From: Cercospora beticola
Lineage: Eukaryota > Ascomycota > Dothideomycetes > Mycosphaerellales > Mycosphaerellaceae
DNA length: 64,000 nucleotides
Assembly (NCBI RefSeq): GCF_033473495.1
Contig: NC_088935.1
Location: 2,604,001 to 2,668,000 of the forward strand
Direction of reading: 5' to 3'
Shown here: positions 54,671 through 64,000 of the stretch, piece by piece
Layout: every line of letters starts with the position of its first letter
Position numbering within the stretch: the stretch's first letter is position 1
Program-made: the position numbers and the translations under genes
The notes under the pieces: model-generated
The model's database searches: none
What the model was told of the DNA's origin: nothing
What the model saw: only the letters and a program-made list of their open reading frames with translations

Positions 54671-56751
54671 TCAAACGCCATTGGACGCGCACGAGAAGGG
54701 ACCTAAAGAAGAAAAGGTGTCAGTGTGTATTCAGAAACGGAAGCTTCAGTGTTGCACCTACCTCCAAAGCCTTCGCCCTTGTACCCCTGTCTGATACTTT
54801 CCACACTGGCATACGTGCCGCCTCCCAGGAACAAGAATCCAATCGCGATCAAGCAAACGTTGAGAGCGATCCCCAAGTATCCTCGAACGCCTCTCGTCTT
54901 CCAGAAATCCGGTCCATAGTCTGCGTTCCGCATTCTGATATATGCAGTGCCCCAGAAGATGAAACCGAAGAAGCTGTCGAAGAGCGAGCTCATCAGCGAC
55001 AGCAAATCGCTGAAGAATGGAATCACTTCTGCAATAATGAATGCCAGCACCCAAGTGACCGCCAAGATAGCAGCCCAGCCGGCCCATCCAGCAACGGTAT
55101 TGCTGGTCATGTGTCGAGTGCCAGCATAAAGCCGGAAGAAAACGAAGCGAGCGCTGACAGAGGCGTACAGGACGCCCAAAAAAAGAATGGTGGGCACCAT
55201 GAACGAAAATGACACCTTCTTGTACACTTCGTTCGATATTGAGCCAAATGCGGGAGAAGTGTAATACTCAGTTCCAGTCCTGGAGTAGACAATTGAGCCG
55301 ACTAGAGAGAACAGAATTATCTCTGCAATGGTGACGGCCCATAGAGCCTTGGGGAAGTCCCGCGGGTTCTTCATTTCGGCGATAAAACTTGGAAGTGTGA
55401 TCTGGCCGATGAAAGTGTAGCTGATGTTCATGAAGGCGTTCATGCCAGCTACGAATGTGACCGAGCTAGGGGTCACAGCGTACACAGTCGGCTCACCTAG
55501 TTTCGGATAACCGGTGGGATGGTCCTCGATACCTGCGAAAATGGTCGCTAGGATGACCGATATGAAGGTGAAAAAAGCCGAGAATCCCGCCAAAGTCGAA
55601 AGTGTGCCGAACGTACGTGGCAAGGAGCAGGCCCAGGATGCGATGGCTACGATGGCAGAGAACACGATGGTGCAGACACCGCTGTTGCCGTTCGTCATCG
55701 TGTTGAGATACTTGGCTCCTGTAAGGCAGTGAAATCCTTGGCTATAGGTTCAAGTCAGTCTCGCCTGAACCTCAAGCATCGTAATGGGGCAACTTCTGCT
55801 CACATAAAGGTGTTGTTTAGGAGGAACATGACAGCGGTAAAATACCATGCCCATTTCTTGCCCCAGAAAAGCATCTGTCCAATGTCGCAGACATCTTTGA
55901 CTTCGGGATGGCGGAGGCAAAATTCCCTGAAACATTCTTAACAGTTGCAGAGAACAATGTGATCGGCGTATACATACCATACGAGCAAGCTCGTATACAA
56001 CACCATAGCAGCCACGACAACAGTGAGGATGAGTCCGGGTACGAGACCGAGGATGGCGTAGGAGTATGGGAAACTCATGATGGCTAAGCAGATGTACTCC
56101 GAAAAGAGGAGCGCCGCAGTCTGTATGCACTGTCAGTAACAGTTCAACAGACCTCTTTCCAATCCAACAACAGCGCTCATTCGCGGACAGCCAGATGGAG
56201 ATTCGCGAACGACGACAATGGATGCCTCCTCGCCGCGACCTTGTGTATGCGAATATCACGCTTCGCGGGACAATGTGCCTCGATACGCCGCATGAACGCA
56301 GAGATACGACAAGCGAGGCTGTGGCCGCGTCCATGGACAAACTGTGCATATTCATCATGGATTTTGGTTCGCTCTCGGCCGGTAAAACGCTTCATACTTG
56401 TTGCAAGAATGCAGCATCCATGCGCCCTCGGTGGCGAACGAAAATCAACCATACCTTCTGCCAGCTACAAGTTCGGTACTTGATCGCATTTCCCTCCTCC
56501 AGCGCCATTTGCTTCTCGACAGAGATGTCCTCCGAGCTGCTGTCCGTGACGGCGCGTCCAGCGATGGAGCCTCCAATGGACTTCGTCCGAGGTACATCGA
56601 TGCGGTTCATCTTCTTTGGAACTTTCTTGCGGCCTCCGGACTCTGCAGCGTCCGGCGACGAAGCAAAGCCGTCATAGTAGCCATCTTCACCAAAACTGGG
56701 CTTTGACTTTTCGTCCTTAGGCGAATCGCCATTCTTGAGTGCGACGGACAT
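54671..56751 (-). CDS. Neutral amino-acid permease (AAAP/MTR family)
   Basis: complement(join(54671..54702,54762..55741,55804..55926,55978..56120,56455..56751)), 524 aa, four introns. It is a proton-coupled amino-acid transporter with about 11 membrane helices, related to Neurospora MTR. The cytosolic head (1-85) is Lys/Ser-rich. The family opening YRTCSWQK joins TAALLFSEYICLAIMSFPYS only after removal of a 334-nt first intron. Further marks are WEFCLRHPEVKDVCDIGQML, QGFHCLTGAKYLNT (across intron 3), AGMNAFMNISYTFIGQITLP and a C-terminus restored by the last exon (PFSCASNGV). A read-through of that final intron would give a different short tail. The localisation (plasma membrane versus vacuole) is not certain. 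Confidence 0.88.
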
Positions 56752-57707
56752 GGCGATTGCTCAGTCTGAGTCGGACTCGGAAGAGCCGCAGAATTGATGG
56801 AAGAAGGTGTCGATGAACAGTAGCATTTACCGCGAATTGGTAGAGAATGCGACGTTCAGAAGTGTTGAGAACTATGGTAGACTTTGGTTGCGAGAGGAGA
56901 AAAAGAGGACGCACAAGTGCAGCGCGCGTATTGGAGAGAAGTAGTCAAAGGTCACATCCGCCTTCTCGGGTAGAGGCGTGCAAGGAAGGCGTGATCGGCA
57001 CTGCGGCAAGTGATGGAAGAAGGGGACGTAGTTGAGCAGCTGAAGTAGTGCCGAACCATCAAGATGTGTTCTGTGCAGTCAGCGTGGCTCAATTACGCCG
57101 ATGAAGCGTGGGTATTGGACGATAGGCGATCTACTCGACGAAGGATGCACAGCAGTGTCGGTTCGGTGGGGGCTTGCCACGAAACTTTCAAGTTTTGGGT
57201 GCCGTGCACGCGTACCCTGAGGCAACACACTTCGCCCGTGATGCAGCACTACGCTTTGTTACAGCGTCATTCTCCAGGCCAGGCCTGCTGCGAGCGTCTT
57301 GCCGTCAATTACCATAATAAGTGATGGAGGTGATCTGGGCTTCAGCGTTGGCGCTGCTTATGTGCGAGCCAAGCTACATTCCATCTGCTTGTGCGCACAC
57401 AAGCCTTCGCATGTGGATTGTGAGGGCTGGGCAGTGACATCAGCGGCGACATGGGAATGCGACCCAAGTCACCCAACGTGCCTACATGTGGGGTCCACGA
57501 CAATTGCACAGGATGAAGGATGAGCGTGGTTCTGACTATGATACATCGTTGCATGCTCGTGGAAGCGCCCAAGAGTAGCAATCTAGCTTGTGCGCCGTGC
57601 CGAAACAATTGTGCGTTGACATTGTTGCTGACTGTGATGCGGCTCATCCCAGCGATTGTGACCTGATCCCCCCCCGATCGCCGAATCTCCAAAAGCATGC
57701 TGCTATA
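56752..57707. other. Intergenic, permease upstream / Rad53-like kinase downstream
   Basis: About 960 bp in tandem arrangement. It should hold the permease promoter. Only short frames, and a run of eight or so C at about 57669. No RNA gene was seen. Confidence 0.45.
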
Positions 57708-60700
57708 CTACGCTGTCGCGCTCTGGTTATACGGAGGCTTCTCAGTCGCGTAATCCGCCTCGTAGGAGTAGGCCGAGTAAGACGACTCCATCTCAATCTC
57801 GAACGCTGGTGCATGGGCGGGTCGAGGATTCTTGCCTTCTCCTTGGAAAATCTCGGCCACGAACGCCAGTCCCTTCTGATCTTTGATGCGTGGCCATACT
57901 TCGACAACGTCACCATGGTGCAGTTTGCCGTACGTTTGCCTGCCAGGGCGCTCCGCCTTGTTCAACCTCTGGCCGTTGATAGTCACACCGTTGCTGCTAT
58001 GCGTGAGAATGCCAACATATGCACCAGGCAAGCGATCGAGGTGTTCTTCGCCCTCAGGAATGTTCTCGATGCCTGTAGCATGCAAGAATATCGTGAAGGC
58101 TTGCTTTCCCACTCTCGTATCCATTTTGTCCTCGTAAGAAGTTGTGCAGTATTTATCGCGACCGAAGGTGTTCTTCCGCTGTTTGAGGTCTACTGTGATG
58201 TCGGCGAACGAGTCCGGCGTCGATACGAGCCTGCCCACTGGATCTCCTTTCCGAGTGGTGACACAATGTGGGATGGTCAAGGCCTCGATAGAGCGAGGAT
58301 TACTCACCGCAATCGGAAGATTGTTTGGAGGGCGCACTTCCGGTTCGGGAGCAATGGACGGTGTTGGAGCGCTGTGTGATTCACTTGGCTGCCTGTTACT
58401 GGCACGACTGGACGGAAAGACTATTCGTTCTTTCGGATAGTAGTCTGGCTCGTTGACAAAGTCGTGCCCGCTCACGCGGGAGGCGTATTCGGCATTATGT
58501 GTTGAAGGGTCCGCAGGATCGTAGAAGCAGGAGGCTGATACTGGAACAGCAAAACGGCGTGTGAAAACTGGCTGTCTGGGTGTTTCATCGCAAGCCTGCT
58601 GCGGCCAGTCTTGTGGAGTATGCCTGGCGCTACCATTGTCCGTACCCAGAGGTGTGCATGGCCTGGAGTGTGCACTGCCGTCCTGACTTACATCAAACGA
58701 GCTCGGCAAGAATGGCGACTCAATATCCATCTCACGCACCATTACTTCTGTGCCCAGCAAACTGCCATTGTGTGCGCCACTGTGTATCGCTCCCTCACTC
58801 TGGCTGGAAGGCACCTCCACCTGTGACTCAGTTGAGCTGGTCCCAAGCTGCTCAGTCTCGGTTCGCTGTCTGCCAAGTGCCTGCTGGCGCATGTCTGACT
58901 GGCTGATCTCTCCGAATAGCTTGGGCGGCCTGTTCGCAGGAGCAGCGGCCTGCAATGCTTGAGCGTGTGCTTGTCCTTCGGCATTAGCAATTGGGATGGA
59001 GCCCAGCAAGTCCGGGCTGGAATCAAACAAATCATCATGCTCGTGCTCGTGATCGTCGTGCTCCAATGTCTTCATCCTCTTTGATTGTCGAGGATCGAAG
59101 AAGTCCAGATCGGATTCGTTGAGGCTGACTTCTTCCTGGTGTTGGCCACGCGCAGCAGCAGCAGCAGTGGCTCGCTCATCCAGGCTGAGAGATGCAACAT
59201 CCTCCTGGGCGCCAGAGACCGCGTCTTGGTCCTCCTCCTGAATGTCATGCAGTGCTATTTCGTATGGTCGCTGAGGCGGCTCCTCCAGACCGAACCAGGC
59301 GTGACGGAGACAGTCTTCGGCAGAGTATCTGGTGAGAGGATCCGTATCAAGCATCGATACGAGTAAATCGATTGCAGCGTCCGAAATGCCATGCTTGTCG
59401 AGTTCGCTTGTGTCCAGTGGGGTGTGCATAATGTTGTCAAACATACCACGTCCAGTGGCGTCGGCAATGCCTTCGAACGGTGGTTTGTGGCATAGCGTGT
59501 ACCACAGTACCGCGCCGAAAGACCATATGTCAACCGCGTGGCTGTAGCTGTGAAATTTGCGATTGGCCCGGGGCTCACGAGAACGCTTGACGCCTCGCGG
59601 GAGCGGATGGGAGTCATAGTGCGGAAAGACTTCTGGTGCACAATACAGCAAAGTGCCACAAAAGGTCTTGAGAAAAGTGTCGCTTGTGTTAATCGCCTTG
59701 GACAGACCGAAGTCGGATAATTTTACGATGAAATTGTTAGAGTCTGTGGACTTGAGGAGGATGTTGTCCGGCTTGATGTCGCGGTGGGTTATGTTCTTCT
59801 TATGGAGATAATCCAGCGCGTCCAATACTTGATGAGCCATTTGCTTGGACATACCTTCCGGCACAGGCCCATGCCGACCAATGTACTGTTGCAAGTCGCC
59901 GCACGGCACATATTCCATGATGATGTAGAGGTAGTCGTCGACCTCTTTGAAATCATGGTATGCGACCACGCTGTCGTGGCTGATGGACTGCATGATTCTC
60001 ATCTCGTTGTCCAGCTTAGTGTCCAGGACGCCATTTCTCATGAAGCGACGCTTCTCCAACTCTTTGGCGGCATACAGGTGGCCATCAAGCTTGGTAGCCA
60101 ATTGGTACACACTGGCAAACGCCCCTTTGCCAATGTGACCTACAACGTTGTACTTCTCGCCGCCGCTCCATCTCATGCCATACTGGTTGTTTGGCATCAA
60201 CGCGGTGAAAGTTGTGTGTCGGCGAGGAGTGAAATCCGGAGGGCCTACAGGGAGGCCCTTCGAGATCCGCCACTGGCGTACAATTTCTGCCTGTCGAATC
60301 AGATAGTTCTGCATGGCATTCTCGTAGGCTGGGTAGTGCGGATCGCGGGACGGAAACCGGACGATGAATTTGATGATTTCTCCATGCGAGGGCGAAAGGA
60401 CCTGGATGACGGAGCCTTGCGTGAGCATGCGACTATGAGGGTGATGATTAGTCCTCGCCTTAAGAAGAGTGTCATCAACCATGGTCCCATTGGTACTCAG
60501 GTCCTTGATCATAAGTACGCCAGTCTCATTCAAGTGGATGCAGAAATGGGTATTGCTGATCCGGCGATTGCTGTCTCTCGTGATGGCTATGTCGCAGGAC
60601 TGAGGATTACGCCCAAAGGTGAGACCCAAATGTGGCTGTTTCGTCCTGTCTGAGAAGCGAAAGGCCAAATCTAGCGGGGCTTGACCCTGCCTTGCGGCCT

Positions 60701-61028
60701 CCTCTTCGTCAAGAATAAAAGTCATGTCCTCGTCGAGATCGGGGGGATCGGCAGGCAGGTCGCGATACTGAAGGCAGAAGTGAGGGCTCTTCCTCGAGTA
60801 TTCTTGTGTCAACTTGTAGGCCGCCGGCGTAGAGGGGTGCAGAATGCAGATGACATCTGCAACGTCTTCTGCGTGAAGTCCCGAATGATTGAGGCCCAGC
60901 CGCCTTGGATCCAGCATCTCCTGCGTCAACTGCGTGGACTGTCCATCATCGTAGTCCTCATTGTCCATGCTGTCCTCTGGCGTGTCTGGCCGGGGAGAGG
61001 TGTCCATGTTGGGTATGGGCACCCGCAT
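57708..61028 (-). CDS. RAD53: FHA-kinase-FHA checkpoint kinase (Rad53 type)
   Basis: Intronless, 1106 aa. Predicted DNA-damage/replication checkpoint Ser/Thr kinase. The head has a TQ-type site cluster (STQLTQEM). FHA1 spans about 120-225 (LGLTFGRNPQSCDIAI, NRRISNTHFCIHLN, IKDLSTNGTMVDD). The kinase domain spans about 290-585: GKGAFASVY, AAKELEKRRF (Lys), HRDIKPDNILL, DFGLSKAI and the P-loop-end GTLLYCAPEVFPHY, with a longer insert before the final APE-side helix. A long disordered Ser/Gln-rich linker with several SQ/TQ sites follows, then FHA2 at about 930-1050 (NTFGRDKYCTTSYED, GILTHSSNGVTINGQRL). The FHA-kinase-FHA order is that of yeast Rad53. The C-terminal FHA has an atypical spacing, so its phospho-peptide binding is uncertain. 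Confidence 0.88.
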   Translation of the reverse strand: MRVPIPNMDTSPRPDTPEDSMDNEDYDDGQSTQLTQEMLDPRRLGLNHSGLHAEDVADVICILHPSTPAAYKLTQEYSRKSPHFCLQYRDLPADPPDLDEDMTFILDEEEAARQGQAPLDLAFRFSDRTKQPHLGLTFGRNPQSCDIAITRDSNRRISNTHFCIHLNETGVLMIKDLSTNGTMVDDTLLKARTNHHPHSRMLTQGSVIQVLSPSHGEIIKFIVRFPSRDPHYPAYENAMQNYLIRQAEIVRQWRISKGLPVGPPDFTPRRHTTFTALMPNNQYGMRWSGGEKYNVVGHIGKGAFASVYQLATKLDGHLYAAKELEKRRFMRNGVLDTKLDNEMRIMQSISHDSVVAYHDFKEVDDYLYIIMEYVPCGDLQQYIGRHGPVPEGMSKQMAHQVLDALDYLHKKNITHRDIKPDNILLKSTDSNNFIVKLSDFGLSKAINTSDTFLKTFCGTLLYCAPEVFPHYDSHPLPRGVKRSREPRANRKFHSYSHAVDIWSFGAVLWYTLCHKPPFEGIADATGRGMFDNIMHTPLDTSELDKHGISDAAIDLLVSMLDTDPLTRYSAEDCLRHAWFGLEEPPQRPYEIALHDIQEEDQDAVSGAQEDVASLSLDERATAAAAARGQHQEEVSLNESDLDFFDPRQSKRMKTLEHDDHEHEHDDLFDSSPDLLGSIPIANAEGQAHAQALQAAAPANRPPKLFGEISQSDMRQQALGRQRTETEQLGTSSTESQVEVPSSQSEGAIHSGAHNGSLLGTEVMVREMDIESPFLPSSFDVSQDGSAHSRPCTPLGTDNGSARHTPQDWPQQACDETPRQPVFTRRFAVPVSASCFYDPADPSTHNAEYASRVSGHDFVNEPDYYPKERIVFPSSRASNRQPSESHSAPTPSIAPEPEVRPPNNLPIAVSNPRSIEALTIPHCVTTRKGDPVGRLVSTPDSFADITVDLKQRKNTFGRDKYCTTSYEDKMDTRVGKQAFTIFLHATGIENIPEGEEHLDRLPGAYVGILTHSSNGVTINGQRLNKAERPGRQTYGKLHHGDVVEVWPRIKDQKGLAFVAEIFQGEGKNPRPAHAPAFEIEMESSYSAYSYEADYATEKPPYNQSATA

Positions 61029-61799
61029 GAGGGATGCGGTCGGCGAGGACGGCGTTCGTGACGGCGGTGGTGGTGAAGGTGGTGGTGATGATGGGCGAAG
61101 GAAACGGAGGCTAGAGGCTTTAGGCAGCCATGGCGCTCAGACCATCAGATGATGCGACCCTTCTCGACGGACAGTGAGGAAGGTGAACGGAGTCAGCGCA
61201 ACAGAAGGGCGAGAAGCAGAAGGCAGACACGGCAGGCATGCTCGACTCGACGCGATAGTTCTAACGGCACGCGGCACGCGGCTGTGTTCCGGGGGCAGGC
61301 ACCATTGGGGTTGGCGTCAGACTGAAACGGGTCTGTGCAGATCCCCTCCCATGCGGCTGAACTCTGCTCTGCACAATTTGTGATCTGTTCATCAACTCGA
61401 GTTGAGGCCGCCATGCGCCAGAGTCTTTTTCGGATATCTGAGAGCAGCGTCTATCGATGTCGGAGGGAGTCACTGTAGCCACGGAGCCCTGGTGCATGTA
61501 CGATCTCAACACTGCACACATGGTGAGCGATTTGAGATACATAGGCTTTGGGCTCCGAAGTACCTCGCGCCAAGCACAGCTACAGTTTCTCTAGTAACCT
61601 GACCGCGCGTCTCTAGCGCGTCCGGGTGGCTTGCCTTCTTCATGATTCCAATGCAGGAGACCCATGTTGGCATACTGCCGGCAGCTCTCATACGTCGGGT
61701 CACAACTGGGTGATATCATGAAGGAGGTACATTTGATGTGGTGTTGTTTTCGGCGTACATAATGCAGTGCTAAATCTGCAAGATGCTGCGGCTAATCTT
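61029..61799. other. Intergenic, kinase upstream / subtilisin downstream
   Basis: 770 bp in tandem arrangement. A Gly/purine-rich leader lies near 61050-61110 (GGTGGT runs). Nothing else was seen. Confidence 0.45.
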
Positions 61800-63256
61800 C
61801 TACTTTCGAAGCTGAGCTACGCCAGCAATGGGAACTTTGGTTGTCGAGTACGCCCATACATTTCTCTGCCCGATGCGAGCCCTGTTGATCGGCGCGTTCA
61901 TCGCCCTACGAGAGCTCTTACTGGCATGAACACCATTGTTTGCCGACAGTGTGCCATCCTCGAGCGGCAATGCCGTCATTCGGAGCCATTCCTTCATCAG
62001 GCTCGGACTCGCTGCCAAAGTCTTGTTCTTCATGGCATAAGCAATGATACCTGTAACGTGCGGAGTCGCCATTGAAGTCCCTGACAGCGAGTTGACCATG
62101 TTCGGCTTGCCGATCCAGCTTGAGATTATGTTGACTCCAGGCGCGTACAGGTCTACACAGGAGCCGTGATTCGAGAAGGAGGCTCGCTGGTTATCCATAT
62201 CAATCGCGCCGACGGTGATCGCTGAACCTTTCGATCCTCCGGAGGAAGCGGGTGACGATTGACAAGCATCTTCACCATTGTTGCCAGCCGCCACACATAC
62301 ATGAATGCCAGCTGCGAGCGCAGCAGAGACTGCAGCATCGATTGCTTGCACAGGCTCTGACGTCGCCAGGGACATTGATATGACCGAACCTGTGTAGTCC
62401 TTGCCAGATCGAAGCTGCTCCTCGTGACGTCTAATAACATAGTCTATGCCTGCGATGACATCGGACGACGAGCCAAGACCGTTGGAGTCGAGAGCCTTGA
62501 CACCATAGAGTTGAGCTTTCGAAGCCACTCCGAGGATTGAACCCGCGGCCGTACCAGAGACATGCGTGCCTAGAATGAGGGCATGGGTTAGTGCGTGCAC
62601 TTAGCACGGTGTTTCTGACATTCGCATCTTCATGCCGCCACCAGAGGGAGATAAGTTGACTTACCGTGGCCGTCGTTGTCTCGCATGTCTCCATCGAATG
62701 ACCATAGCATATTTGCGCGTCCACCAAAGACATTGTGCTGTGCGTAGAGACCAGTGTCCAGTATGTAAATATCAACACCGTTGCCGAGCGAATCGTCGGC
62801 GAAATTGTACGTGTAATCCAAGGAAGATTCGCTGCCCTTCAGGGCCAACGCCGTAGAGATTCGTTGCAAGCCCCACGGGGCATTTGGGCGCGTGCTGTAA
62901 ACATTGCCGCGGGAGACCGTTGTCGCCTTTTCTACCATGGTTACTTCGGTCATATTGGCCAACAGGTCGAGACAGTGAGACTTCATGGAGGCAGAGAAGC
63001 CTTGGAAGTAGCTGTTATTAAAGATATGCCGGACATCGGGATGTGTTGTGTTCAGATCCAGTTGACGCAGGATTTCCTCGACCTTTGCAGGGACTGGTTT
63101 GCTCTTGTCGATGACGACGATGTGCTCCTCTCCGCCAGACTGATGACTGCTTGGCTGCGAAGGTTGACTGCTTAGCTGCGAAGGGATCGCCAACACCGAC
63201 GAGACGCTGAGCCCAAGTGTTGCGAGTGCAATGCACTGTCCGAAGCGCCTCCACAT
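61800..63256 (-). CDS. Secreted subtilisin-like serine protease (S8, proteinase K-like)
   Basis: complement(join(61800..62569,62665..63256)), 453 aa, one 95-nt intron. Signal peptide at 1-22 (MWRRFGQCIALATLGLSV…). An I9 propeptide spans about 30-115 (EEHIVVIDKSKP; YFQGFSASM). The catalytic triad is Asp167 in VDIYILDTG, His197 in NDGHGTHVSG (His codon directly before the splice) and Ser363 in SLSGTSMATPHV; the oxyanion Asn is N294 in VAAGNNGED. Mature Cys are few. The C-terminus is a ~70-residue extension rich in Lys/Arg/Ala (SKSSRRAMNAPINRARIGQR) that is longer and more basic than in proteinase K. An in-frame Met at 63334 would hide the signal peptide. It is likely extracellular; targets unknown. 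Confidence 0.9.
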
Positions 63257-64000
63257 CTTGAAGCCGCGAAAGTCTTGGGATCGAGTTGGGAAAGCAGATT
63301 GAAAAGCTCGAGCTGAATGGTGTCGTGCCTGCACGACAAATCGAATTGAACAACGCCTAAAACTCCGTGAGTAGATTCAGAAAGAAGTGGAAGAAGCAGA
63401 AGAAATGGCAAGAGCAAAGAGCAGAGAGTGAAGCCTTCAAGACAATAGGACTATCGACTATTGTCGCGGTGATACAAGCCGGCACAACGGCTTGAGCGCG
63501 TGAATGGCCTGAATGTGGCCGCATGATGTCTGGACGACATATTGTTGTGGGAAGACTGTTCCATCGAAGACGCAGAGAGCGGACACGCGACTCAGCGTCT
63601 GAGAAAGTGAGGTCGAGTGTGCACAGCCATTCGACGACGCTCCAAAGGACTTGGCTGAAACAAACTTGTACGGCGGGCGACCGCTCTCGAACCGCGCAGA
63701 GAAGACTGACCCAAGGTCATCCGATGAGCGACATTGACGCCGACGCCATGTTTGGGCGGAGATGTGGACTCGTCATGGGCTGATGCGCCGTGCTGTTGTT
63801 GTCGCTGAACAGGTCGTCGTTGGTCTTTCGGCGCGGGCAGACGCGACGTGACGGCGCCAAGTGCCATGTGCTGGGTGCTGCGCCGGCAAATTACCTCTGC
63901 TTCGGACCAAGGGAATCTTGGAAGGCCATGTGCGCTCTCTACTTCATCTCGCCGTCCCAGCAGGACATAGCCGTAGTAAGGCCACATCCATTCATGCGCG
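63257..64000. other. Upstream region of the subtilisin gene to window end
   Basis: 744 bp. Open frames at 63523-63783 (+) and 63592-63987 (-) overlap and lack domains. A neighbouring gene may begin outside the window. Confidence 0.4.

Noticed and set aside
59784..60653. 289-codon plus-strand open frame
   Set aside because: Antisense shadow of the kinase/FHA coding sequence; it follows the codon bias of the other strand.

Overview
The window is nuclear DNA of a filamentous ascomycete (Pezizomycotina). The evidence is short GT-AG introns (mostly 46-115 nt) with CTAAC/CTGAC branch points, roughly 2 kb per gene on both strands, and ascomycete families such as Rrn6, Spc25, Msh5, Pcl5-type cyclin, Hsp78 and DHA1 transporters. 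The protein style fits Dothideomycetes (Mycosphaerellales-like), but that placement is a guess. I find 31 protein-coding genes, no convincing tRNA or rRNA, no transposon and no CRISPR. Exon borders were read from splice signals and checked by reading-frame arithmetic and family fit; no transcript data were used.

Layout. 1-13 kb: a truncated Zn2Cys6 transcription factor, a 3-kb gene-free stretch, a PITH-domain protein, a PhoD-like phosphatase, two unrecognised proteins (one with an internal duplication) and the RNA polymerase I factor Rrn6. 13-23 kb: kinetochore Spc25, a DHA1 transporter with a defective splice acceptor, an IMPACT-domain protein, then a convergent pair encoding a catabolic-type acetolactate synthase and an alpha-acetolactate decarboxylase, followed by exosome subunit Rrp43. 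24-37 kb: a pathogen-related/SnoaL-like protein, a Pcl5-like cyclin behind a long leader with small upstream ORFs, meiotic MSH5, EMC5 and elongation factor eEF1B-beta. 37-46 kb: mitochondrial Hsp78, a second DHA1 transporter, the proteasome ubiquitin receptor Rpn13 and ribosomal protein L6. 47-64 kb: two neighbouring Cys-rich single-pass surface proteins, a JmjC/cupin protein, an LYR-like protein, phospholipid methyltransferase Opi3, an amino-acid permease, a double-FHA checkpoint kinase (Rad53 type) and a secreted subtilisin.

How the genes work together. Most are housekeeping genes with no joint pathway. The exception is the acetolactate synthase/decarboxylase pair at 18.5-21.5 kb: together they would convert two pyruvates to acetoin in the cytosol, a pathway best known from bacteria. 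This is the best candidate for an unusual system here. Two head-to-head pairs (eEF1B-beta/HSP78 and RPN13/RPL6) share compact promoters and combine translation with protein quality control.
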